64,000 bases of DNA, taken from NCBI GenBank assembly GCA_028023455.1, contig JAQFVV010000063.1:3841081-3905080 (forward strand), given 5' to 3'. The notes beneath the pieces are model-generated. The model made no database searches and had not been told where the DNA came from. It saw nothing but the letters and a program-made list of their open reading frames with translations. The stretch comes from Epiperipatus broadwayi (taxonomy: Eukaryota > Onychophora > Udeonychophora > Euonychophora > Peripatidae). Below, in pieces: positions 24,558-34,237 of this stretch. Position 1 is the first letter of the stretch. Each line of letters opens with the position of its first letter. A program made the translations under genes and the position numbers.

Positions 24558-25160
24558 TATAAAGTCAGTGGTGGCTATTGATTTCAAGAAATTAATATTA
24601 ATTTAATTCGTATAAATCTATTTGCAGATTTTAGAAGTTAGCGCTATTATTTAATTAGCCAAAAAAAAAACACATTTCTAAGAAAATAGATTTTTACTTA
24701 GTTTTTGAAAATAACACTGTACAATAATTATCAAATTCTGATTTTATTTCCCCAGACTGGCAGGCACCCGCTATACTAAGAATAATAAATTTGTTTTTAA
24801 AAACTACTAGGTTAATTACCCTCTGAAAAATAAGGAGGGTTTTCTTTTATTAAAAGAGATAGCGTAAGCATTTGCGATTCTGGGGGGAAATTATCGACAT
24901 ATAATTTAGTATCTGAAAGTATAAAATATAATAATGAAAATAAAATATTGCCGCATAGACATAAAATTAAGAACTAATAATTATTCAGGAGAGGTTTAAT
25001 GTAGGAGAGATTACAGCTAAGTTATATAGAGAGAGAACAAGGTACAATTAACAAAAAGGTAAGAACTTTACAGATTGATTCATAACTAATATTAAATTTT
25101 ACAAATGAAAGATTAAGTCATCTTAAAAGTACTATATAAATTTTAAAAAATTATCATAAA
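24558..25160. other. Transposon interior between the two arrays
   Basis: AT-rich sequence with no coding signal recognised; it lies inside the Merlin element on the transposase 3' side. Confidence 0.45.
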
Positions 25161-25164
25161 GCAA

Positions 25165-25572
25165 AACTGCAAATCTACAAATAACTGCGAGTCTACAAAT
25201 ATTAATTTTCTTTTTTAAAAAACGTATCTTAAAGTGCGAGTCCTGAATTAATAATTCTGCAAGTATTCAAATAATAATTTTGTCGTCTTATCATAAAGTG
25301 AAAACTGCGAGTCTACAAATATTAATTTTCTTTTTTAAAAAAACCTATCTTAAAGTGCGAGTCCTGAATTAATAATTCTGCAAGTATTCAAATAATAATT
25401 TTGTCATCTTATCATAAAGTGAAAACTGCAAGTCTACAAATATTAATTTTCTTTTTTAAAAAAACCTATCTTAAAGTGCGAGTCCTGAATTAATAATTCT
25501 GCAAGTATTCAAATAATAATTTTGTCGTCTTAAAAAAAACCTACCATAAAGTGAAAACTGCGAGTCTACTAC
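25165..25572 (+). repeat. 121-bp tandem repeat, about 3.3 copies
   Basis: AACTGCGAGTCTACAAAT recurs at about 25183, 25303 and 25424, with a last partial unit at about 25556. Units include AAAGTGCGAGTCCTGAATTA. The motif ACTGCGAGTC(T/C)(A)CAAAT is shared with the 168-bp satellite, suggesting a common seed sequence. Confidence 0.9.
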
Positions 25573-25659
25573 TGTAATTTATAAGGAAAATAAAAGATGA
25601 ATATCACAACAAAATGCATACTTACCCAAATAACGATTACTGCGGTGGACTGAGCTGGC

Positions 25660-25950
25660 TTATATGTTGTAGAATTGCACCAAAATGACCATCTTTGTAG
25701 GTACGCCTCCACATAGAGTTTCGTCTATTTCCACAATTGTGTTAGGGCCTCCGATTTTCTGCCTTTCATTATGTAACAGCTTCCATGCACATACTTCGTG
25801 GAGATAGTTGTTCCAGTCAATCACAGTCTTGTCCGCCATTTCTAACTGGTCAGCACAAAATAGGATAGACATTAATTCTCTATCCTAATAAATATGAAGG
25901 ATATTCTGGAGCCTTCAAACAATGTGCCTTTTCTTATGGGAGTTTTTTTT
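25660..25950 (-). pseudogene. Merlin/IS1595-type transposase fragment
   Basis: Reading the minus strand, IRKGTLFEGSRISF (about 25936-25895) is followed after a frameshift by MSILFCADQLEMADKTVIDW and then by KIGGPNTIVEIDET. The IVEIDE motif contains the first Asp of the DDE triad of ISXO2-like transposases, the family of eukaryotic Merlin elements. After IDET the similarity stops (CGGVPTKMVILVQFYN then a stop at 25660), so the second half of the catalytic domain is missing. A normal Merlin transposase is several hundred residues, so only a central piece remains. Confidence 0.8.
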
Positions 25951-26265
25951 CAGAAAATCCGGAAAATTAATAAAATATAAAATACATCCACTTAATATCA
26001 TAGAAGAAATAACATGTAAATTACTTACAATTGTTGAGAAAGTAATGATTTCTTTTTTAAAAATGGTAAAAAAATTGCTGAACTATTAAAACACTGAAAA
26101 TGAACGTTCTGGAGCCTTCAAACCACGTGCCTTTTCTTATGGGAGTTTTTTTTCAGAAAATCCGGAAAATTAATAAAATATAAAATACATCCACTTAATA
26201 TCATAGAAGAAATAACATGTAAATTACTTACAATTGTTGAGGAAGTAATGATTTATTAAAAAAGT
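25903..26265 (-). repeat. 204-nt tandem duplication of a transposase segment
   Basis: TTCTGGAGCCTTCAAAC occurs at 25903 and 26107, and similarity runs for most of 204 nt, including AAATCCGGAAAATTAAT and ATCATAGAAGAAATAACATG. Each copy encodes on the minus strand an IRKGT(L/W)FEGSR motif preceded by the same upstream sequence, so a transposase exon-sized segment was duplicated within the element. Confidence 0.8.
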
Positions 26266-26556
26266 TTTCTGAAATCACTGAAAATTAAAGCTCTGAAAAT
26301 GGTATGCAAAAAAACGCTGCTGCACTCAATAAAACGATGCAACAAATAGGAAAAAATACACTTTTAAATCTCGCGGGTCAAGACAAAAAAAAAATCTCGT
26401 AAATTCGGATAATTACAGCGGTATGCCTTCAGGCTTATGACGTAATAGTAATGTAACAAAAAATAAAATTTCTAGAATTAGTCATGTCAGTGTCTTCGTT
26501 GCCATGACAACGTTGATGTGTTCTTCCGACGACGCAAATATCGGATAATTACAGTG

Positions 26557-26605
26557 GTGAGCCTTCAGGCGAAATACGTCATTGCAAGGTAAATACTTGA
26601 TTACC
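26557..26605 (-). repeat. Right terminal inverted repeat of the Merlin element
   Basis: Reverse complement begins GGTAATCAAGTATTTACCTT and includes CGCCTGAAGGCT. Confidence 0.85.
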
Positions 26606-26613
26606 GAAAAAAG
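26606..26613. repeat. Right 8-bp target-site duplication of the Merlin element
   Basis: GAAAAAAG directly after the TTACC terminus, identical to 21962-21969. Confidence 0.85.
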
Positions 26614-27599
26614 TTTCAACAATAAAGAAGGTTGTTATTATGGGTTATTAATTATATATTATTAATTTTCATTAATTAAAAATTTGTTTTGTTTATATAA
26701 TTCTCTTCATTATTATATATCAAGTATATATATATATATAGAAAGCCAAAACAGGAGGGGAAATAAAAGTTAGCTAATAAATCTGTCCACAAGTAACAGA
26801 AGAATCTTATGGCGGAACCTGGTATTTGAAATAAAAAGAATGTGCTAGAACTGCAAGCAAACAGCGGACATTTGCATCATTTTCTTAAGGTTTTGAATAT
26901 ATTATTTAACGTTAGAAAGAGAGGGTTTGAGTGTTACAATACAGCATACTCTTATAGTAAGTCGCCCTTGAGTTCACTCCTAATTAGTTAGGGTTGACAG
27001 AATCAACTTGGACTGCAATCATCTGTAGGGAAAGTGAAGATGCATGTTCCCCCAAGAAAAGAATATTTGTTAAATAATATGGATTGCATTTAAAAAAAAG
27101 AGAAGATTTGCACTTAAATTTGCATTTGTGTTTTGGTTTTATTAATAGATCGAGTCAGTTTGGGTTGCTAAAAGAAAAAAAAGAAGGAATCGGGAAAGAT
27201 TCCAATAAGGAAAAGAATATAATAATTAAATTCTACTTAAGTGTGTTTTAATCAAGATTACTTATTTCAATAGTTAAGTGTCCATTTGATAGAAATAAGT
27301 TCGTGTAAGATTACATTTTAAAAATATATTTGGTCATTGCTGTTCGTAAATAAATAAATAACCATGATTGTCAGGTGTTTTGCAATCTGGTTCTAGATTA
27401 TATGCTTAGTGGTGCCCTCATCTGGCCACTTCATAAAATTACTGACAGTGTCAAAATGTAGTGGTGCATAGTATAAAGAAAAGGGTAGAAAATGGCTTCC
27501 CAATGTATAGGGCTCATTAACGTAGTAAACGGCCGGAGGTAAGGATCAAGAAGTAGTTGAGGGAGATTCAGGTGCTGGATGAAAAGAGATTGTATTCTA
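26614..27599. other. Region upstream of the gypsy remnant; possible 5' LTR
   Basis: Less AT-rich than typical intron from about 26750. It may hold the 5' LTR of the element that follows. A TGGTGCCCTCATCTGG at 27412 could be a primer-binding site, since such sites start with TGG. The segment CATAAAATTACTGACAGTGT (27435-27455) recurs with two changes at 36002, where LINE copy B ends. No second LTR was found, so this is inference. Confidence 0.3.
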
Positions 27600-27616
27600 A
27601 GAGGGGAAGGTTTTTG

Positions 27617-27619
<3 letters not shown>

Positions 27620-27680
<61 letters not shown>
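27620..27680. repeat. TA microsatellite
   Basis: About 30 TA dinucleotides with one interruption near 27647. Confidence 0.95.
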
Positions 27681-27684
<4 letters not shown>

Positions 27685-27715
27685 CAAATGCAAAATAGAA
27701 TTAGAATAAAAACAT

Positions 27716-27930
27716 TTGGAGGAGAAAGAGAGGAAACCCCATGTGAATACTTAGAAAGCTTGGAGGAGTGTTTTTATATGTATAAGACAGAAGAAGAAGA
27801 GAAAATAATAATAGTAAGTATTCATTTATTGGGACAGCAAGAAATTGGTGGAGAATGATACAGAAAAGACCGGACAATTTTAAACAGCACACAAAAAAAA
27901 TTAATGTATACATTTTGGAGAGTAGATAAG
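27716..27930 (+). pseudogene. Gag-like remnant of the gypsy element
   Basis: After a stop-free start, frames give ETPCEYLESLEECFYMYKTE and VSIHLLGQ, then a frameshift to WWRMIQKRPDNF, the usual tryptophan-rich gag capsid-like block of retrotransposons. Inactive because of the frameshift. Confidence 0.65.
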
Positions 27931-28254
27931 CATGAAAAGATGTGAAAAAAAACATAGAAATAGAAAGGTATAGAAAAGAAGAGAGGATAGGGTATAGACA
28001 GTTTTTTTTTAAAAAAAATGGTGAAATTGCAAAGAGTGATAGATTAGCCCATTCCAGAACACCAGATTACAAGTATCATAAAGAAAAATATGCTGAAAAA
28101 TGTACAAGTGAGATTAGCAACATGTAGGTGCTAAGGATTGAAAGGCATATTGGAAGCCCTTAGAGATGAAGAAAGCATATAGAAAGAAGAGGAACAAGAG
28201 CAACAAACTAAAGTGTTAAATGTGGTCATTGAAGAAGAAGAAATGATTTAGACA

Positions 28255-28420
28255 ATGGCTGAACAAACCTGCCCATTGATATCTATAAAAGTACAGGGGA
28301 TGGAGATACAAGCTTTGCTAGACACAGGGAGTCAGGTCTTCATAATCTCCAACAAAATGATAGATCAAATTAGAAGTCAGAAGGGGGAAATGCAGTTGTT
28401 ACCATTAAGAAATCTGAAAT
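28255..28420 (+). pseudogene. Retropepsin-like aspartic protease remnant
   Basis: The reading frame starting at 28255 gives EQTCPLISIKVQGMEIQALL followed by DTGSQVFIIS, the active-site DTG in its usual hydrophobic context. The frame is lost after about 28400. Confidence 0.75.
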
Positions 28421-28664
28421 AACTTTGGCTAATGGTAAAAGAGTCAAGTTGGACCCTATGCAAATATATGGGGAAATACAGGTGAGGGAAAAAAAAAGGT
28501 ATAACATACATTATTATCGATATGTCAAGGTTGATAGAGGATCTTATACTGGTGTCCGATTTTATTCATCAAACCGGGACAAAAATCATTTATAGTGAAA
28601 AGATGGTAGTAATAGAAAAAAAATTCCATTTAGTGTCCATAGTAGACAGAATAACAAAAAGGCA

Positions 28665-29480
28665 GTGTATATGGTAACCAACAACATATACAAATATATT
28701 TGCCACAAACCTGAAATTAGAAAGAGCTATGTTCACCGTATAAAGGTAAAAGCAAAAACACATTTTAAGGGTAGGTCATACCCATTTTCAGTCAAATATA
28801 AAGACGAATTAGATAAACAAATACAACAGATGGAACAATGGGTTGTCATTAACAAACAACAGTCCCAATATATAAACCTTTTGGTAATTGTAAAAAAAAA
28901 AGACTGCTGCATGAGAATATGTTTAAATGCTCATCAGTTAAACGCAATTATTATACCTGACCAGGATGTGCCACCACAAATTACAGATTTGCTGTTGGAA
29001 TTTAGGGGATTTGCTATAGGAATTTAGGGGAACCAAATATTTTTTGTCATTCGATTTGACATCAAGCTATTGGCAGATGTCACTCCACATAGATCACCAA
29101 ATATACTGCATTCCGCTATGAAGGATTTATGTACATGTTCCAGCGGGTCTCATTTGGAATTGTTAACAGTGGTTCAGGGCTATTGCGATATTTGGATCAG
29201 GTACTTTCTAATAGGGTAAAATAATTTATCCATCACAGTCTCTATTTGGAAAACTTGGTCATGGTTCTTCAGGAGTGTCAATGGAAAACTAGCACAATAA
29301 ATCTTAAAAAAAGCAGTATACTGCAAGAAGATATTATTTTCCTGGGTCATCTTGTTTGTGCTCAAGGTATGAGATGCCATCTTGACAAGATCGAGGATAT
29401 CATTAGATTTTCTCAACCAAAGAATAAAAAAAACAAATTAGATCATTCTTTGGTATATGTAATTTTTATCTAAGATTTGA
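28665..29480 (+). pseudogene. Gypsy reverse transcriptase remnant
   Basis: The first part (28665-29027) matches the N-terminal RT blocks (DELDKQIQQMEQWVV, ICLNAHQLNAII). The usual catalytic Asp of the LDARALN-like block is Asn here (CLNAHQLN). LSFDLTSSYWQM follows near 29045. After LDQVLSNRV the sequence jumps to LENLVMVLQECQ, so the block that should hold the YxDD motif is deleted near 29225-29245. IIFLGHLVCAQGM closes the domain. Two lost catalytic features plus frameshifts make it non-functional. Confidence 0.8.
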
Positions 29481-29599
29481 CAAGAAGTTATATATGGATA
29501 CAGAAGTACTTGTTCAACTGCTGAGAAAAGTGAGTCAGCGAGAATGGATGGAAAAACAATTAAGGCATTTAATCAAATTGAAGATGTTGAAGAACTGTT

Positions 29600-29830
29600 A
29601 TGGTAGCTTATTCAGATTTTAGCAAACCCTTTCTGCCACAAATGGATACTATTAAAGTAGGGTTGGGAGCTGTGTTCTTTCAGGAGAATGAAGGGAAAAT
29701 ACCTCAAGTCCTGTATTTTTTAAGGAGGGCCTTAAACTCAGCAGCAAGAAACTATACCACAACTGAAAGAGATGCTTGACCATTGTATGGCATTAAATAA
29801 ACTTAAACATGTACTAGGGTCCAAGATTAT
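29600..29830 (+). pseudogene. RNase H remnant of the gypsy element
   Basis: VAYSDFSKPFLPQMDTIKVG then LGAVFFQENEGK and LNSAARNYTTTERDA, in the order of the RNase H domain of Ty3/gypsy pol. A frame change follows the ERDA motif. Confidence 0.7.
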
Positions 29831-30279
29831 TTTAATTACCAATCATAAAAGTTTACAGTTCATAAACAAATGCTACTTAATAAATGATAGGCTTATAAGA
29901 TGGGCTCTATAGCTACAGAAATTTAATTACCGGGTAGTCCTTGATGCCCAATATATTGAGCAGAAATTCAATTCCAGACTGCAGCCAAAACTTAACACTA
30001 GAGGGAGCTTGATTAGCTACTTTTATAACGGACCCAGAGATATTGGTAGAAAGGGATATGAAGAGACTGAAATGTTTACAAATATCCTATACCATATGTA
30101 AGAAGTTGATGCAATGGTGTAGTGATGCAAATTCCAGACAGCTGGGAATTCCCACATGGTGGAAAAATAAATTACATCAATATAACATAACAAACGGGTT
30201 GTTGATATTTCAGGTCAAGAAGGTAATAGATTGCTGAAGTGTAGTTATAACTCAAAATTTAAGAGAACAATTAATAAAT

Positions 30280-30704
30280 TAGGTACATAGGGCTTATGGG
30301 AATTATGGCTCACTTAAAGTAAACTCTTACAGAGATGGTATTATTAGCCAAATATGTATAGATCTGTCATGAATGTCAGCAAAATAAACCAGCTAATAAG
30401 AATTATGCTGGCACGCTAGTACCTATAGTAGCTAAGAATCCGAATGAGTTACTGGCCATCGATTTTTATGGTTCTTACCCTCATTTCAATAGTACAGATA
30501 TATATATTAGTGACTTACAAGGTTTTTTCGAAATTAGTGCAAACTTACTTCTTGTCTCGAGTTGACACAAAAACTTCCATTGCTGTGCTAAAGGAGAAGC
30601 AATTTATCTGAGTAGGAATATCTCAAACAATTTTGAGTGACCATGGAACTTTTTGTATCAAATGAATGGAAAAGTTGGCTACAATAGGAAAAGATACACA
30701 ATAT
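30280..30704 (+). pseudogene. Integrase remnant of the gypsy element
   Basis: The frames contain HRAYG-like zinc-binding sequence near 30290, CHECQQNKPANKNYAG near 30370, ELLAIDFYGSYPHF near 30450 and ISQTILSDHGTFCIK near 30625. Two catalytic Asp positions of D,D-35-E are visible; the Glu is beyond the breakpoint at about 30704. Confidence 0.7.
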
Positions 30705-31445
30705 TCTAATCTCTTGTCAAGATTATGTATTGGTAGAGAAAGAGGGAATGAATAAAATACTGAAAATTAAGGTGTTTGATAATGAAGAAAAAATATGCAT
30801 TAGTGATTATAACTTCATTGTAATTGGCATGGTTAGTAATGTGATGGAGAATAGAAATAAAAGTAGAAATAATAGTGAAAGATGTGGATGGAGAGTGAAT
30901 GATAAAAATAAGTTGGAAGCATATAAAATACAAGTTGAAGAAACCATGGAAGAGTTGGTTGGGGATGAGTATAAGGACTGGTGTAAAGAAGTAGAAAAAG
31001 TGGCAAATAGGGTTTTAGGTGAGAATATTCAGAAGAATAAAAGAGAAAAAAAGAATAAGTAAAAGTGTAAAAGAGAAGAATGAAGCATGCAGAGAATATA
31101 AGCATGCTATTAAGAACAAGGAAAGTAAAAAAGATATTAATGCTAAATGGGAAAAGTACATAGAAAAGAAGAAGTTGGCTAAAATAGATACTTATATAGA
31201 GAAAATGAAATTGAATAGTAAATTGTTGGAAGATATTAATAAAAGTGGAAGAGATGGGAGTAAGAAATTTTGGAATTACATTAGAAGAAGAAATGAAGGG
31301 GAGAGAGAGATAGTATTACTAGATGATGAAGGAATAGAGTGTAGTTCTAGAGAAGTTTTAGAGCGAATCTTAAATAAGTAATAAATATAGAAAAGATGTT
31401 AGATGTGAAGGATAGACTGATAGAAAACATGAAAGTATATAGTAA
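30705..31445 (+). mobile_element. LINE piece F-plus: endonuclease-RT linker
   Basis: The plus strand reads CQDYVLVEKEGMNKILKIKV, ISDYNFIVIGM, RCGWRVNDKNKLEAYK, then after a one-base shift near 31040 a coiled, Lys/Glu-rich segment and KFWNYIRRRNEGEREIVLL. It begins at the DYVL motif that ends an APE-type endonuclease and stops shortly before the RT start. This is exactly the part missing between the neighbouring minus-strand endonuclease piece and LINE copy A. Confidence 0.75.
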
Positions 31446-32190
31446 TGTGTGAAATATAATATTTTTAGACCATGTGTATTGTCCCTCATAAACAATACTC
31501 AAATTCACTTTCTGACAAATTTTTTTCAAAAGCTGTCCATTTTTATGATCTACATCATCAATTTCTTCAATATGTCCATTCATATCCCCTGTAACCGTTA
31601 TTCTCTTCCCCTTTTCTTTAAAACTTTGTCTATTCTTAACTAGACCTTCACATATGTTACTGTTCCACTCCATTATAATTTGACTATCTCCAGTGGCTAT
31701 ATAAACTATAGCCACCATCCATTCTTGTCCACCCAACCTTATTTCAAACTATAAATGTTCTTGACATGTTTTTTTGATATAACACCTATACCACCACCCT
31801 TTTTTTCTTTTCTATTTATACCCTGTTATACCAACTGTTCCAAAATAGGTTCTTCTTCTCTTGCTTGTGTTTCCACTACTGCTAATACCTCAAGCTCTTC
31901 ATTTTCAATTTGTTTTATTTAATTCCATCCACTTTTCTGGTTTCCTATCACCTTGCATATTCAAAAACCCAATTTTAACAATTTTTTCTTTCCTAACTCC
32001 TCTTTTATAAATTCTTTTAATTCTTCCTTCTCCATTACATTTATAAATAACTTTCTTACCATTAATTTTACAAACCCATTCCTTCTCCATATCTATATAT
32101 CTAAATCAAATTCCTTTTGCTTATTTCTTACATTCCATCCACTTTTTTTCTTTTTGATAATATTGTAATTTAAAATCCCACCTCTCTCTA
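31446..32190 (-). mobile_element. LINE piece F-minus: 5' region and APE-type endonuclease
   Basis: Reading the minus strand from 32190, a short leader is followed by an open segment with EKIVKIGFLNMQGDRKPEKW (the N-terminal strand of APE-like endonucleases) and, after frame breaks, LAVVETQAREEE and TVTGDMNGHI, the GDxN catalytic motif. Similarity ends after GQYTWSKN at about 31446. The frame is broken by stops near 31905 and 31740, so it is inactive. Confidence 0.75.
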
Positions 32191-32196
32191 TAAGTT

Positions 32197-34236
32197 GATG
32201 TGATGTGATTTACTGTGACTTCTCCTTAAACAGAGTCAGGAATCTCTCAGCAACTATGCCCAATGAAACCTGTTAGCCACTTTACCTTCCCCCTACATTC
32301 CCCACTCTAAACTTTCCCATAACATAATCTTTGTCAACTCTATGGCTTTTATATCTAAATCCCTCTTTGTTTTCCTAAACCCAGCATCAAAACCAATAAC
32401 CCACTTTCTGTATAATCACTTTGTTCATATTTATTCTCCCATAACTATTTTATTTGTACCTTTCCTGCTTTCAATCATTTACATTCAATCAACAGACGCC
32501 TAATATTTTCTATATTTTCCTTACACAATTTGCAAACTAAATCACCCATATTTTTTCATTTACCTGTACATTCTCTTGTTGCTAAAGATCCCATTCTAGT
32601 CTTAAACAAAAAGCTACTTTCCTTACTATTATCATAAATTAATTCACACCCAATGTTCCGTTTATTTCTATATATATTTAAATTCTTTTCCCTCTCCATA
32701 CTAGTTCTCCATCTCTCCAACTCCCTATTCTTTTTTAATGCATCTATTCTTTTATCGCATTCCTTACCACTACAACACTCAACAATCCTCCTAACACAAT
32801 CATCCCACCTTTTATACAAGTATACTGATATAAATTCTTTATCCAAATCCTTTGCATACCACATTACCTTTCTCACCCATCTTGTTGCCTGCCCTTTACT
32901 CATAACCCAATTAAATACTATTTTGTCTATTCTTTTATCATCCATAAACTGCAACCTACTGAACATTTTATTTTACTTTTTGCATCTCATATAAAAACTT
33001 GACCATCCCATTTCTCCTTGAATTGCCTCCCTTGCTGCCCATACCTCTACATCTAATGCATGTCTTCCTACTTCTTTTTGTAATTTCTCTAAGTAATCTA
33101 ATACCTTTTACTAACACATAACGCATCATTACCATATGTTAACCCTGCTACTCCAACTCCCTTCCATACAATTCTAGCTACATCATATTTATTATATGAA
33201 AACACTGTTAATTTTTTTACTAAACCCTTTCTTTTCTTTGCTTCATTTACCAATTTTTTCTCCCATTCAACCAAGCAATTTTCCTGATTATTTAAGATGA
33301 TTCCCAAATAACTATATCTATCCACCACACTTAACTTTATATCCCCCAATAAAAATTCTACATCTTCTCTTTCCCCATTATTAATCATCATTATATTTTA
33401 TTTTTCTTCACTAAATTTAATCCCCATCTTTTTATCCACTCTTGCACATGTCCTCAGCATAACTTCCATATCTTCTCTTCTTTCTACACACAAAAAAATA
33501 TCATCCGCTAAAAAAAGACCCAGTAAAATATTTGCTGCCTTACCATCCATTAGTGGTATTTCTATCCCTTTTCGTAGTCTTTCTATTGCTGTCTCCATTT
33601 CACTCAGATACAACAAAAACAAAATAGGTGACATAGGGCATCCTTGCTTTAATCCCACCCCATTTTTAACTTTAACTGATTCTATATCCCCTAATTGGTA
33701 AGTATAGTAATTATTTTCATATAATTTCTTAATAATATTTACTAAAGCTTCATCCATTCCCAAATTTGCTAACCTTACCCATAATCTCTTTCTATTTACT
33801 CTATCATATGCCTTCTCTATATCTATAAAACTCTTATATAATGATCTATCTGAATTCCTAATCATATTCATAAGTTGTGTAACTACAAATAATCTATCTC
33901 CTATATGCCTATCTGACCTAACACCTCCTTCCATTTCTCCCACTACATTATTCTCTTCCATCCACTTTACAACTCTTCCAGCCACCATATATGAGAAAAT
34001 TTTATATAAAACTGGTGTCACTGCTATCAGACTATAATTATTTAACTTTCTATGCTTTTTATCCTTTCCTTTAAATAATAATCTTTTTCTTGTATTACTC
34101 CAACTCCCCGGAAAAACTCTCTTCTGTGCCATCTTATTAAAACATGATAATAACTTTGCTTTTGCTCTATGCCCTAAATTCATTACCCTCTCTGCTGCCC
34201 ATCCATCTAAACGTCTTGTCTTTCCACTTTTCAACT
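32197..34236 (-). mobile_element. LINE copy A: RT to 3' tail
   Basis: The minus strand from 34236 encodes MKSGKTRRLDGWAAERVMN, the start of the RT. It goes on through SFIDIEKAYDRVNRKRLW, GVGLKQGCPMSPILF and the intact catalytic FLADDIFLCVERREDM near 33510. An in-frame stop follows SEEK at 33398 and a frameshift lies near 33110. The C-terminal part 32966-32556 reads FSRLQFMDDKRIDKIVFNW. The 3' UTR ends in (CATCA)n at 32197. It is 5'-truncated exactly where copy B's tail begins. Confidence 0.88.
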
Positions 34237-34237
34237 T

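Larger units (their letters stand above)
21970..26605 (-). mobile_element. Merlin-type DNA transposon carrying a satellite array
   Basis: The ends are inverted repeats of about 48 bp: left starts GGTAGTCACGTATTTACCTT, right (reverse complement) GGTAATCAAGTATTTACCTT, both continuing into ATGACGT and GCCTGAAGGC. Flanking octamers are identical (GAAAAAAG), and 8-9-bp duplications are known for the Merlin superfamily. Inside, the minus strand carries remnants of an IS1595/ISXO2-like transposase. The transposase is truncated after its first catalytic Asp, so the copy is non-autonomous. Nearly half of the element is a 168-bp tandem array, followed by a 121-bp array. Subterminal sequences are reiterated: an inverted copy of the left end at about 22110-22160 and a direct copy of the right end at about 26410-26450. 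Confidence 0.85.
27700..30704 (+). mobile_element. Ty3/gypsy-type LTR retrotransposon, broken and 3'-truncated
   Basis: Plus-strand pieces occur in gag-pol order. Gag-like: ETPCEYLESLEECFYMYKTE near 27735-27790. Protease: MEIQALLDTGSQVFIISNK near 28300-28355 with the retropepsin DTG. RT: 28690-29470, including KIEDI and IIFLGHLVCAQGMRCH. RNase H: about 29600-29800 (VGLGAVFFQENEGK). Integrase: about 30370-30704, with CHECQQNKPANKNYAG (zinc-binding), ELLAIDFYG (first catalytic Asp) and ILSDHGTF (second). Many stops and frameshifts are present. Sequence similarity ends at about 30704, where a LINE fragment begins; the rest of integrase and the 3' LTR are absent. Confidence 0.85.

Noticed and set aside
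30833-31105. Minus-strand ORF opposite the LINE linker
   Set aside because: Antisense shadow of the plus-strand linker, rich in S/Y/F as expected from reversed A/G-rich coding DNA.
32653-32994. Plus-strand ORF opposite LINE copy A
   Set aside because: It is the antisense shadow of the LINE C-terminal coding region.
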